Source: Antedon mediterranea
Lineage: Eukaryota > Echinodermata > Crinoidea > Comatulida > Antedonidae
Assembly: GCF_964355755.1 (NCBI RefSeq)
Contig: NC_092676.1
Coordinates: forward strand, 18,334,288 to 18,398,287
Reading direction: 5' to 3'
Length of the DNA: 64,000 nucleotides
The notes under the pieces were generated by a model that saw nothing but the letters and a program-made list of their open reading frames with translations, did no database searches and had not been told where the DNA came from. Within the stretch, counting starts at the first letter, position 1, and every line of letters starts with the position of its first letter. Below are positions 44,401 to 59,400 of the stretch, in pieces. The translations under genes were made by a program, and so were the position numbers.

Positions 44401-47400
44401 AGCATGCGCAGAATGCTGCGTACGCCTGAAATTTGCATAAAGCTGCATTCACATCAAACCCGACAGTTACATTTGTTTGTTTATAGTTATTTTGATAGTT
44501 ATTGTCATGCTTTAATTAGAACAATCGACAGACTGTAGATTGTAGTTGTACAATAGATGGATTAAAATGTATTTATTCATTCAGCTTATTTTAAGTAAGG
44601 TGTACATATATCACAAGGTCTAGTATTTATAGGCCTAACAGGTTTTTTTAGTAGGTCACATGGATAATTCTTAAAAAGACTATAAAAGAAGGTGTCAGTT
44701 TTGGCACTAGGACGAAACGCAAGTAGTTTTACCAATCCCGGGTCGATTGTGGATTATCCGTCGAGTCGTAATATTATTTGGCAAATGACTACATCCTTGC
44801 GTTGCGTCCCAGTGGAAACACAGCTTTAATGTTTCTTATGCAAGTATATGTATATCTACTACCGGTATATATACTGCATTACTTGTAAGTTAAATAAATA
44901 TATACTTCACAATATTTGTATGCACCTTCCTAACTTTATTCTTACAATATTATTTAGCCTCATCGACGATCAACCTCTTTGCCGCCAATGACGGAAGAAT
45001 TGAATACAAAAACATCTAGAGGAAAACTGATTTCACAATCCATGGGGCCTACAATTGAGGTATTGTTAATTGAATATATTTTCCAATAACGTCACTCACA
45101 TTAAGTGAATATTTTGGCATATGTTAGAAGTCTGTACGAATAATGACTGTAAACTTTGACTTGTATTGATAATTTAAAATGCATGTATACAAATTTAAAA
45201 TCTTTTTTTTTCTCTTTTTTATTAGAATGGAGACACTTACGTGAAAAGTAAACGCAAAATAAGTCAGGAATCGAATCAAATGATCGTGACGCATTTACGG
45301 GTAAGTTGATTCCAAAGAATAACACATGACGCACACATCGTAACACCGACGTAAAATGTCGTGTCACGTCTGTCTAATATCTTTCTATTATTTAATATAC
45401 TGAAACATTTTCTTTTTATCTTAGCGGAAGCTTCGACAACGTATGAATCAATGGTATGATGGTGCTTCATCGTTAAGTGATGATGAATCTACGTCGGAGA
45501 TAAGTCGGATTCAATCACCAGCAAAGGTATATATACAGTCTTATATTTAGGCTCTCTAAAGAGCTTAAACACGCAGTATTCTAAACAATTAGTAGACCCT
45601 ATCATTCGTTTTTCAACATATTAGAGAACTTTAGATTTTCCTAGAATCAAACAAAATTGTGTTGGAGAATCTTGTGAGGAAATACGTTCTAATACCCAGG
45701 GTTGTTTATGTATGCGAACAATACATAAACATAAATGAATTAGGTCGATATCGTTCATTTTTAAACGTCATTTTTCTTTTAGTTATAATAGGCGTACCCC
45801 AATTCGTTATTTAGTGTTTTATTTCTACAGAACATTTCAAGGCAAGATATCTTTCACAAGTATAATGATATTGGAGGCCGATTAAGTAAAGAAGGCTTTG
45901 CCAGAGATGGTCTTTATCCAATACCACGCCTACCATCAGAAAAAATTAGTCCAGAACTTATTAGTAAGTTTGGAAAACATCCTGATACGAAAGTATCTGA
46001 CCGGCACCGAAGGGTTTCAGAAATAGCGTCTGCTGTTTTGATAAAAGGCAACAAAGAAGTTAGTTTAAATACAGGACTTGAACGAAGGTTGTCATTGGTG
46101 AAAAACTTCTCATATGATATTGATAAGAAAGATAAAAAACTTGACCCAATATGTGCATCTGATGTTAGCGTAGCGTCCTCAGATGGAACACAGTCCACTG
46201 CCAGCACAAGGAGCAATTCTTCTAGGAAAAAATCTTCGGGAACGGAGAGAAGTCTGTCACCACTTGATGCAAGTAATGTCGGCGGTACGCTTCCAGGAAC
46301 ACCAGTTAAACTTCCGGCGATATTAGTTGATTCTTCTCCTTTGAATAGTGACGTCTTACAGAATGATAACAGACAATTAGAAGATAGTGCTACTATAAAT
46401 CAAGTATCATCACGCACAAGTCCAGTACCTGACCAGCATCCAAATATCCTAGATATTGATACGGTTGACGTAGTTGAGGAATTGGATTGGGAGGATGCGT
46501 TTCATTTGATTTTAAAAGGAAATGTGAATGTCCGCTGTCCGATTGATAAGAAAGTTGTAAATATCTACCTCGCTTCTACTTTTTCAGGTAAGGAAAACGG
46601 CTTTCGGTCACTGTAGCTAGCTGTGAAGGCGCTAGTTACACTCCGTTATGCGTGATTAATTAATAGAATGACGTAATTCATAAACGGTATTTAACTTTCT
46701 TTTACAGATTTCGTTGGTGAAAGATCTGCGATAATCAGTAAATCAGTTCCGCGCTTGCGACAGTATTGTCGTGACCGAGGTTTTGACTTTCAGCTTCGTG
46801 ATCTCAATTGGGGTCTGAAAGATATCACCACCGATGATCATACGCTTACAGAACTTCGTTTGAAGGAACTAAAGAATTGCCAGCTGTCATCAAAGGGTCC
46901 GAATTTTATTGTAAGTTTTAGCAGTCAAAGTACTTGAAGAGTATAGGTCTATATTTAATATAGTTATGTTACGGTACTTAGTTCAATGCGCTTAGTAGTC
47001 TTCTCACTGCTCCGCCTGGGCTGCTTTGGTAAGATTTTGGATAAGGTCTTTATTTTTGGTGCAATTTGTTTCGTGATATAGTCTATTATTTGTTTATAAA
47101 ACAAATAGCAATGTGTACAAAAATGCAACAATCTTTCAAAAATGTATATTATTCTAATTAGATTGAGGCTGTTTCTGTTATCACTGTTACTTATAAAGCA
47201 TCGATTTGATCTAAGACCTATACATTAAAACCTATAGTATTGATCTTCTCTGCTTGAAATATGCACACCTTTTTTCTTCTCTGCGATAACTAAGATTGTA
47301 TTAATTTTATAGGCCTTACTTGGGCAGAAATACGGACAGTTACCATTGCCCTCAGCAATTACAGTGACGGAATACAAAGCGATACTGAACGGTCTTCAAC

Positions 47401-50400
47401 AAGAAAAAGATTTTTATATTAAGCTATATAGACCTTCAAAACAACTGACAGAAAACGGGTATGTTCATTTTGATTTATTTAAATATCCAAAGTTGACTGC
47501 GCCTTCTTTGTAAATATTTTAAACAGGCGGGATTGGGCTCGCCGTTCCTCTTTGATACTCGTTCCAGTCGCCGTTTTAGATCCAGTATGGTGGACCTAGA
47601 GTGACATAGCTATACATTATTACGTAACCAATGGCATTTTCAAAAATTGCCCTCCTTGGCAAGATAAGACATTTAAGATAGTTATAAAATACATTTAGTA
47701 CCTAAAATACTATAAAACCACATTAAAAAACATAATTAAAAAGTTCTCTTATATTTCGAATTAAAAGTGTGTAGTGCGTGTGGAACAAAAGATAATTTAA
47801 AACGTGATTTTTATAAATAAATCAAATTTTTTCATAATTTGCTACACAGGGACGACATGCTTGAAGTTCCTTCACAAAATCCAAATGGGTTTATCAATAA
47901 TGTAGTAGCTGCATTTGCACATAAAATGAGTGAAAATACAACATCACAGGGTTTCCGATCAAGAGCTGGTTCATTTAAGTCTACGGGGCAGCCATCAAGA
48001 AGCAGGTCAAATTCCTTTAATGTCAGTCCATCAAGAAGAACGTCTAGATCCAGACAAGCATCAAGATCCAGATCAGGGTCGTTCAATTCTCAACCAGAAA
48101 ATAAGTAAGTTCAATTCAATTCAAGAAACATTTATTGACCAAAACTATAACTTCATAACAATGGTTGGCATATAATATATATATATATTCGAGAGACTAC
48201 AAAAGGCCCAATGGGCCTGTCGCTGTAGTCCCTCTTTACATACAAATAATAATACAACATTTGGTACAGTCTCTACTAATAAAATGTTGTAACGGGAAAG
48301 AGAAATTCAACTAAACGGCTAGTGATATTGAGCAGATTGAGAAAAAGAAGTAAGCAATGGTGCTAACCGGGAATCGAACTTTTCTTTAACAATGGTTGAA
48401 ATGTAAATGATCATAGTAGGTGGTATGTTAATAGTTTACTATTTTTATGGGAGTTTACAGGAAAAACAATTCTAACAGTAATTATTTTAAAAATAATTAT
48501 TATTTTTTATTAGTAATTATATTAATAATAATACCGTATAATAATGTATTTTATATATTTCACATTAATGCTGCATCAGGCGATCATCTTCCAAACGAGC
48601 CACCAAATTCAAAGTTACAGCAAAGAAAGTAGTAAATACGCTTCGGTTCTTCAATAGTTCAGCAGATGATGGAAATAAATGGTAGACATGCAGAAATAGT
48701 CATTCACATTGTTAAAATATGCACTTATTTGTATTAATATATGTCGTTTGTATTGTATGTTTCTGTAATTTGTATAAATTGATACAATTGTCTGGTTAGA
48801 GGTGTAATATATCATTTCTTATTCTATGGGAATAATATTTTCTCTCAAGGCTATATTTTTCCTCGAAAAAAAATATAATTCCCTCGGAGGATATCAAATG
48901 TTATACTGTATTACAGTGTAGCAGTGCACTGTATGACTTACCTTTACCTGTTTCCGCAGCCAAAAATTAACCGATAAAGTTCCTGTATAAACGGGATTTA
49001 ACCGATTCCGCTCGAGAAAAATTAACCAATAATTATCTCATTCAAATCAGATAATTATCAGCTAATGCGACAACCTTTGACGTGAAGGACAAATCGTTGC
49101 GCTGTGATTGGGCTTATGGTTGTTCAGTAATGTCTGATCATGCACACTTTGATAATTTTTGTATTCATTCACTCATTCAAATTAACATTTAGTTCTTTCA
49201 AAACAAAATAATCAAAACAGATTAATAAAGAAAGAAGTGTCTTTAAAAAAATGGTAATATATTTCTTTGAGTTTTGAACGTGGCAAGATCCCAAAAATGT
49301 AACATTAAAAAGGAAAAACCAAGAAAAAACTTGTTGTGTTGGGCAAGCCATAAGATATTAATAATAATAATAATAATAATACTCTTTCGTATGCGGAAAC
49401 GCGACCAACCATTTGTTTCTGTTATTGCTGTGTCACTTGTTTACATTATAATTATAATTTAATTGCTACTATTTTACTTTCATAAAATCAGCACAATCGT
49501 GTTTAAAGATAATCATGACTTTCTAACTTTTTGAATGTATGTAATGTTATAATAATGTATAAAGAATTTATGTACAAACCAAATCCACACTATTGTTTGT
49601 AAAACAATGCTCATAACTTTATTTGTTAATTCTATCAACTGTGTTTAAGATACTGAAGAGTGCTTTCTTGAACAATATTTAGGAGGATAAATAAAGTTAT
49701 TGTGTATACAGCAAAGAAATGAAAGAGTTTGCAATTGATCTATATGTTTTGCTAAACAACATTATTTATTTATTTTAGTACAGATGAATATGAATCTGAA
49801 ATCAAAGAAGAGACAGTTGATGATTCAAAAGAGAAGGCAGCTGAGCGAAAATACGAGTCTGATGCTAGTTTAGTAAACACGTGGTATAAACTTGATGAAA
49901 ACACCATTCCTCATGTCTATAGGTTGCAGTCTATAAGGTAACATTGTTGCATTGTGTTTTTTTTTTGTATTTTATAAAGCGTAGTTAGTACTGCGCATGC
50001 TTGGAATGGAATCGGCCATGTACGCTTTCACGACTATGACGATTATCAAGATATGATCCATTCAAATGGCTGTATGCATAGCAATTATGTTTGTTGTTTT
50101 TGTCATTGTTATATGCAGAGGAAAAAAATTGGGGAAAAAAAGTTTCTTTACTAACCTTTTATTTCAGCTCTCAATTTAAAGACTTCACCAGTCAAGATAA
50201 ACAGAAAAAACAGAGAGCGTTGAACCAATGGAAAGCAATTCAGAAAAAGCTTCAAGATATTATAAGCAAAATGCTGAAAAATTGCATCAATACTGAAGAT
50301 AGGAGTCGTGAGTTTTACACATCTGGTAAGCTAAATTGAGTACTTTATTGCTTTAAAATGAAATGTACTGCAGTTTTGCCAAATTCACATGGATCGAAAT

Positions 50401-53400
50401 TTTACCGGAAGAAAGGGACATTTCATTACTCGTAACATATTCTTAAAAAATAGTAAATAAAAATGTATACATATTAATATGTACTTATGTTTGCACCTTA
50501 TTGATAAATAATGATATACCTACAGTACAAAGCAATCTCAATGTTTATTGAAATATCTTGTTACACCAGTTTTGGAACGGGAGGTTCAACAAGGTCTTCT
50601 AAATCCTGACGTCGATACAAAAGTTAAGGTCCAGTGCTTTCAAAGAAGGTTTGAAAATATCAAACAACATTTACAAGATTTCTCTGCTAAGGAGTACATT
50701 GATCTACTGCCGATGAAAGCTGAGAGTGATACAGCGCTTGCGCAGAAAACAGAAGACTTAATTGATAACAGAATTATGCAAAGAGTAAGTAAAAAAGTAC
50801 AGCATGCTTATTACCGTTAAAGCTTGGTTCCCGCTAGGACACAACGCAAGCGCAACGTTAAGTGATTTGACCAATCACAACCGATGGATTTATTTGAACT
50901 ACCGCTTGTCATTGGTTAACTCGCTTGCGTTGCACCTACATCCTTGCGTTACGTCACTACTGAGAACCATGCCTTATGAACGAGATATCTTGTATTTATA
51001 TTACGGTAGAAACTCTATCAAAAAGAAAACGTTAGCAAAGTGTATCTCAACAAAGTTGGTCGAAGAAATACGATTTTGAAATACTCTTTTCTCTTGGTTT
51101 GTCAGTAAAAGTAGTGGATAGTTTATAATCTATTATATCTGCAGTAATTCTGTTCTGCAGTAATTATGTATTACTGTAAGGTAGTCAATGATTTATCAGC
51201 AAGATACCAACAGAATGACACATTTGTAGCTTTACACTTTCCTTTCATGATCTGCTTCCCAAACTTTTTTTTGTGACGCTGTAATATGTTGTGTTTCAAT
51301 TCTATTTAATCTCTCTAATGTAAATGCACTTTATTAACAGACTGAACAATACTTTGCCTCAAACTTTAATGAGGCACATTAACTTAATCAGATTATACAA
51401 AATACGTTTAAATAAAAATAAACTAAAGTAAAAACCTTATAAACACATAAACATTTTTTTATTCAAACCGAAATATCATTCATGATAATAATAATGATTT
51501 TTTTTTTCAAATAAAATTAGATAAGCTTAAATAACCTCCACACGTACAATGTATCGTGGGACCGGGACGGAATCAACCCTGAAGCCAACCGCAGTCACAA
51601 ACATTATTTGGAAAAGTTATCAAATGAATTACATGATTCGCTTAAAGTCAAAATAGACGCCATGGTGTTTTCAGAAGGTTGTATTACATTTGGAAACTCC
51701 TTCCAGTTATATGAAGAACTTTCCCAGCACGTTAACTATATTCACGAGAGGTAATTCATTTAACTATTTTGTATTATGTACGGAATGGCATCATTGACGA
51801 AATCTTTGAATTTTGATTTCAAATGTTTTTCCATTCACAGAACGAGTAGTTTCTTTGGGTTTGGTGATGTTCTAACTTGTATAAAGGAACACTTATGTAA
51901 TGGTGAAAATCAAGTGACTGTACTGCATGGGAAAGCTGGCTGTGGAAAGTCAAGCCTGATGGCTAAGGTGTCACTATTGTTACCTTCTTGGAACAAAGGG
52001 TATGTTATGATAGCAAATTACTGTAAATTTATAAATTATACTTATATTATGCTATTTGAAATTTATAAAACGTGTACTCGAGAAAAACGCGTTCTACATT
52101 ACAATAACGGGAGTTGTAAACCCGATGCCATCATTTACCGCTCAGTATATAATATATATATATAATTGATGATTTCAGAAAATAAAACAAGTAAATTCAC
52201 GAAGCAATTTTAACTTTACAGTAACTATGATTTTCAGTGCCCGTTGAGCCTACAATTCATTAGTCTTACAATGTATCTTGTACTTGTTCTATAGACCGCA
52301 ACCTGCTATAATAACGAGATTCATTGGAACGACAAGCTACTCAGAAATACCTCGTTGTTTACTCAAGAGTCTGTGTAATCATATTTCCAATATATATGAT
52401 CTAGATCCGGAAACAATACCACAGGTAATTATTAATAATCACTATTAATCACATAGGATTTTCAATAAAACTCTAAAACAAAGTTGGCTAGATCCATCTT
52501 TTCAAATATTTCCATTTTCTAAAAAAGGTTTGGTCTCAAATGATTGTATTCATCGTGTACACGTTTGTGAGATATTTTCATTTCCCTAAATTGGTCATTC
52601 GATTATGTGATTGTTTTTGTACAAGACGGTGCCGCATTCTTTCTTCTCCATTTCTTCAAAACATCAGCCTAATTCTGGTCAGGTTATCTGTATCGAACTT
52701 ACGTTTCATTTCAGGATTATTTTGCATTGATGAATGATTTTACAGGAAGGTTGCAAGCCGCAAATCACGAGCGCCCTCTTGTAATCTTTCTCGATGGTCT
52801 CCATCAAATGTCACCCGAAAGTTTGACAACGGGCGAAGGTTGGCTACCGAAGAATCTCCCGCCAAACGTCCAACTCGTGTTATCGTGCGCAGACGACGAC
52901 TCGTGCACCACTTTTAAATCCATCAAGGTATTGTCTTTGATACGATAGCAATGATTTTGGGACTGTAAAGAAGAAGATTATTTATAGATATTTTACAAAA
53001 ATTAATTTGCGCATGCGTATAAGCCTTATTCGCTATTATCACTTATTCGCTATAACAACAAGATTACCCTTTAGTTGCTAGATTTTAATTTACCGTCATA
53101 TTTTCGTAAATATGTCTTAAAGGCGATGTAGCTAAACATTTATGAACTGATAGAGTTTTTTTCCTATAATTTACACTTGATATTTTACCTATCAATCAAT
53201 AGTATCATTATAATTCTATAATCCACAGAAACAATTTCCGTCTGCAAATTATGTACATGTACCGGACTTAGCAAAGAAAGATATTAACAATATCCTACAG
53301 TATCGTCTATCAGTGGAAAACAGAATGCTCACAGAGGAACAGATGAAATATTTAATGGAAAGCGTTCTTGAAAACCCAACTCATCTGTATCTGAAAATGG

Positions 53401-56400
53401 CAATACAAGAAGCACTGTCATGGAAAAGCTACTCGGTGCTCAAAGACATGCGTTTAGGGAGTACGACAAAAAAGCAGATTAATGGTAATACTGTACTAGT
53501 ATATTTTAATGTCTCTAATAAGCGACCAATTGCGCGTTCAAAAGTAGTTGCTTGCAAATTGTATTTTTCCAAATTTTAGCTTCGCATGTTGCTTGGCTGG
53601 ATTACGTTCTTGCTAGTCATCGGTGTTGAAACTGAATTACCTTTATCTTGCCTTTCAATTTTAAGGAACCCAGTGTCAGGTTGTCAACTCCACTTTCTAA
53701 GCCTCAAATGAGACTTACAGTAGTTTATAAGCACGATAAATTATAAAGTAGTTTCCATAACTGTAATTGGCAAGTTCGCTGGTGAAAAAAGATATTTATA
53801 ACGATAAATAGACTTGCCCCAAGGGTGTATTCATTGTTCATTTATTTTTATTTCGATTTTTGTCAGAAAATACATAGTATACGTATGAAACGCCATATGT
53901 GTCAAAATATTTATCTTTTTATTAATTTTTGCAGCCAGTACGGGTATGTTAACATTGTACCTACAATTTTGTACAATATCAACTAAAGGAAATGTTTTAT
54001 TTTTCCTCTTAGCATTTTTCTTGCGGTCGGAGCAGTGTGTTGGTGAGCCCATTGTACGCAGGGCTTTAGGATACCTCACGGCATCTAAATGTGGTCTCAC
54101 TGACAACGAAATAGAAGATCTTCTTTCCTTAGATAATGCAGTAATTGAAGATGTTGCGAGTGCAAATGGAACCACATTGTACCGTTTTCCACCAGTCTTA
54201 TGGTCTAGCTTAAAAGACTTGCTTTATCCATATCTCATGAAAAGCACCTGTTGTGGGGTGCCACTTTACAGGTGGAGGTACCACCTGTTTAAAGAAGTAG
54301 CAACAGAAAGGTACGGTGTTTACAACCCTTTTCATTCAATTCACATCCCTGTCCATTCTATTCACATTTATTCAGAAATATATAGTTACATTGTTACATA
54401 CAAATTGCAAAGATCTTGCAGAGAAAAGTCTATTTTCTGTAGTCTTAAGGCCCTTAGAAAAAAAAAGAAAATAACAAAAATCACGAAGAAGACGACTTTT
54501 CTGACGGTATTGCTAACATAAAGACTTATAACTACATTTTCAGAAATGTTATATTTTCTAATTATAAGATATCCAGTGCTACCGAAATTCTTCAAAATGT
54601 CTTAATTACATGTACGGTAATATTAACATTGTTTTTTTTTATTATTCTTTGGCCAACCATCAGGTACCTTCTTTCTAAAGACAAAGCACCATCTTATCAC
54701 CTGATACTTGCCGAGTATTTTTCTGGTAGATGGTTTGACACACCAAAACCTTGCAAGTCCACTGAAAAGGGAAAACTACGGTTCGTAGATTCACAGGCAT
54801 TGAGTTACACCAACAGTTTAACTTCAGGTAGCTTTACACTTTCCTTTAAACTTTCGTGTCTTGGTCCGCTTACAACCTGACGCTGTACTATGTTGTGGTC
54901 AGATGTTAATTCATTTCATTTAGATATATTTAGTATAGAAACGTACTTTGTATCAAAATGACTTGCTTCAATACAATAACTTCAGGACTAAACTATTTTT
55001 TACAAAATGTTATCGCACAGGGCAATTTAAAGATATATTATTTTCCACTTGAAAAAATAATTTTGTTGTGGAGTACCGTATGCCATTTAAAAAAAGCCAT
55101 GAAAATTGTAATTTAAAGCAAAAATAGTTAAATTTGGTCGGATTTAACGGTCTATTTTGTGAAAACATTATTTTTCCCGTGGCCTATTCAAAGTCTGAAT
55201 TTTTTAATCTTCATTTTCATGTTTTTAGAGGACAATACAGTTTAATGCCATGATTTTTTGTAACATTTGTGAATTTAACTGTGTTACAGGTGTATCAAAT
55301 ATGTATTACAACTACCGTAAGCTACACGAGCTACCGTATCATCTTTTAAATGGCAAGCGAATGGACCTTCTTAAATCAGACGTATTGTTGAACTTTGAAT
55401 GGACGTTGGCAAAACTAAAAGCAGTGTCTTTACAAGATGTTCTGGATGATCTCCACAGTGGCCTTGCAAGTGAACCAAATGTTATGGAGTTACGTCTAAT
55501 CAGTGAAACATTACAACTGTCCGTCAATGCGTTGAGGAAGAACCCGAACCAATTAGCTTCTCAACTAATAGGAAGATTGCATAATATAATATTGAACGAC
55601 AAACCAATGTCAATTGGAGACCCGAAGAAGTACCCTCTTATTGCTGTTATGTTAACTCAAGCTACCAAGTCACCGACTTCTGCTTTAATACCATCGGTCA
55701 CATGTTTGACACCACCAGGAGGCGTACTATATGATCTTCTTGCGGGTCACACTGACTTTATAACGGCACTGACAACTACCACTGATGGCCTAGAGTCTAT
55801 CACAGCATCACATGATGGGACTCTCAAACTCTGGGATCTTAGAAGTCGAAAGGTTTTAAAAACCATCGAAAATGTTGGAAAGAAGGTAAGTGATTACTAA
55901 AACTTTTTTATTTAAAAAAGAAACACAGAAGGTTTTATGTAATAATACAGGTTGAACATTTAAATTCATGGACATTTACTAGACTATATTTTCATTATGG
56001 GGCATTTATTATCGTGGCATGTGTACAGTAATCAATATGTCGTTTTTTATAGGTTGATTCAGTCCACGTGTGCATGAATAACTTCTATGTCGTCACAACC
56101 GAAGAGATGCTAATTAAGATTTGGAATATTCATCAGGGTATTTGCATAAAGGTCATGGACGAATTTATTGACCCTGCTATTATTACTTCTGCTGGAATGG
56201 AACAAGAGTACCTCGTTGCTTTTTTTAACGGTTCAAATGTCATGAGGTCATGGGACTTGAGAGATGATTACAAAATGCTTAAAGAAATCCAAATAGAAGA
56301 CGAAGCAATCCATAAAGACGGATCATTGTGCATATCTAAAAATTCCTGTGGAGAAAAAGTCTTTTTTGCGTTTCGAAGTGATAACAAGGCAAAGGTACTG

Positions 56401-59400
56401 AATACAATTTCGGGAAACACGGTATGTAAAACAACATAAGATCATTATATCATATTTATGTAGGCTTAATTTTTACTTTATTATTAGGTAGTTATATAAA
56501 AATAATGAATGTTTATGGGGCCAGGTACCTAGGCCATTCACAAAAGCAGTGCTTCTAAATTCCGAAATTTAATATACAATGTAAACAATTTATTTTATTT
56601 TATTATTTTCTTTTTCATGTTTTTGGGCCAATAACTAGTTAGTTTAATGCTGATTTTGGAACGACGATACACACAGATTACAAATTAACAGTATACTATT
56701 ATATTTATATTCTATTTAGGTACATTGCTTACGCACAACTGGAGAATCTGCATCAATTACTGCACTTGGAGTTTCACGTGAATATTACGTCATAGCATGC
56801 CGTTACCAGTACATGAAGCTTTCTGAAATCCATCATCTTGAACTATTTGAAAACACCAGTGGTCAGTACCTACGCTGCATCAAAGGTAGAACAATACATT
56901 CCCTTTTTCTTTTCTTTGTCCGCATCAATCTTCATCTCATCGGATAGGCCTACTGTATAGCGTCTACTGACACCATCTAGAGTAGCCCTTTTTATTGTGG
57001 CTGTGACACGATTAGTTCCACACGCGCCCGGAGAATATGTACATAGTACAGTACTATTGGTATTTGTCGCAGCCAGACAAAAGATCATAGGAAATGGTAC
57101 GAATTCCTATCTTGAAAAGGCGAGCCCAATGTCGTTAGATTGCGTTGGTTAGATGTAAGTTGATACAGAGTTTGCGGTACACCACGTCATATATTAGTTC
57201 TGAAAAGAACTGTTGAGTTTCTCGACGTTTCGATCAATATGCTTTAATCGTCGTCAAGAGAGAGAATGATGATGTAAGTTAATATTTAGGAGTTATGTGG
57301 CAATGGTTGGGTCTGTTTTCGACACATAATACCGTATCATGAGAATCGACTGAATGATGAACACACGTTTTTACCTTTTTTTTCAAAGGCTGTACACAAG
57401 ACACAATAGATGAACTATACATAAACAAGATGGGATCACACGCGCTAAGTCTGTGTTATTCGGCACAGTCGAATGCTACTGATGTTGCTGTATTCAACCT
57501 GGAAACAGATGACCACAAGCATCTTGCACGACACGCTCAGGTAAACTTTTAATCTATATATAAATTTACGTAAGGGCAAAATTCGGTAAATCGCGCGTTA
57601 TTTCTAGAATGTTTACTCGATGGTATATAAAGTTGGTTCGTACTTTCGGTACTGATTTTAACCACCTGATATAACCCTGTTTACTAATTAAATTGAGTTC
57701 GATAATTAGTTATTGACGATTAAAACGAATTTAGGTTCAACGATTTGCCCCAAATAGGGGTGTTTTTCGATCGCGGTATACACTGTCTAATGGATGTCTA
57801 TACCGCTAGTTAACACTACTGTATGCTGTGGTATCATAGTATATTACTGGGTTTTTTTCATTCTAAATATTAATGATTATAAAACAAAGTAATGTGAACG
57901 TAAATATTAAACTCTATCGTGTTTAAATCGTACATTTCTCTTATGTATTTGTATAACAACAGGTTTCAACCATGGGAACATGTGTGAATCTCAGCTATTG
58001 TTTAACAGCATCGAAACGGGACAAAGCATTGCGTATATGGAATTTTACTAAATATGTGAACGAGCGTGAATCTGGAGATGGCAAGAATAAGAAAAGAGAT
58101 GGAATATCTGCCATCGTGCCAATGATTGATAACTCTAGATACGTAGTCGCCAAAACCATCAACAACGGCCCACTGTCAGTCTGGAACGTCGTAAAAGGAA
58201 GATGCGCCGATAAAGCCGTTCGAATTGAAAGAGGACTCGGTGACCAACATGACGTGGTGCTCATTCGAAACAATAAGGCTATCATTCTGTCCGATAAAGG
58301 TATGTCCACTGTGAGTGACAAGCAGCAATTTGTATTTCAGACGGTTTTTATGTATGATCTACGACTGAAAAAGTATTTGAGAAAGTTAAATCAGGTTTTT
58401 ATTGTACCGTCACCAGCGCATGAGTACAGGATCCTGGAAGATGATTCACTGATGGGTATGTCAGAAAATCGGGATCACTTGATTGTTTGGAATCTCGAAA
58501 ATGGTCATATCAAATACAGGATTAAGACAAAATTCCGCGAGCTAGAAAGACAGCGAGTATTAAATCACGAAGAAGGAAAGCCGAAGTGGAGGAAGAAACG
58601 TGAAACCACGGCGAAGATGTTGCCATGGGACCGGAGAACTGAAACAACAATAGCAAGACAAAAACGAAGAGATGAAGAGATGGATGAAGATAAGAAGCGA
58701 ATGGACGATCTTAGAAAAGAGAAGGAAAACGCAATCGAGCAATTCGTTATGAGTAAAGATGAAAAAGTTATCGTATGTTCTTATTTTGCACACCATATGT
58801 GCGTGTTCGACGTTGAATCACAGACGCACACGCAGACATTAGAAAATGATAACTCAATGCTATTTCTGTATAATGCATCAATAACAAGCAAAGGAACGCA
58901 CCTTGTCCATGCAAACTACGATGATCTGGAAAAGGTTAGCTATGTAACATTATGGGATCTTGAGACAGGGCAAGTAAAGAAACGTCTAAAGAACGAACCT
59001 AACGTATGTTGCATTGGACTGAACGACCTCGCTAATAGGGTGCTCTTTGGAAACGACAAGAACATCTTAAAGATTTGGGATGTTCGTGGTCGTAAATCCA
59101 AATTAAGGAAATTAAAAACACCAGGACTAGAATTAACATTACAAAGTAAAGTGTTTATGATTGAGGATGGCAAACGAGCGGTGGTTTTCAGTAATGACGT
59201 TACGCTGTGGGATTTGGATGAAGGATCTCCATTGGCGATGTTCTCACCGGACATTAGCATCACTTGTGTCGATGTCGTCATGGATGGTCAGCTGATTGTG
59301 TTGGGATTACACGACACTTCGGACATAGTAACGTTACGTTTAAAGGGACGTAATATAAAATTTTTAGATTTCAAAAACAGTGCTAAGTCACAGGAACTAT

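Larger units (their letters stand above)
38558..44957 (+). other. 6.4-kb first intron of the NWD-type gene
   Basis: AT-rich. It contains MITE family 1 copy 8, a partial family 2 copy, the hairpin relic at 41511-41552 and the short direct repeats at 41291/41447. I saw no supported exon in it. The link between exons 1 and 2 rests on phase and splice signals only. Confidence 0.5.

Noticed and set aside
48350-48390. tRNA-like B box (minus strand GTTCGATTCCCGG)
   Set aside because: No A box or foldable arms nearby; too little to call.
53831-54175. 114-codon minus-strand frame
   Set aside because: Shadow of the NWD-type exon at 54013-54310.
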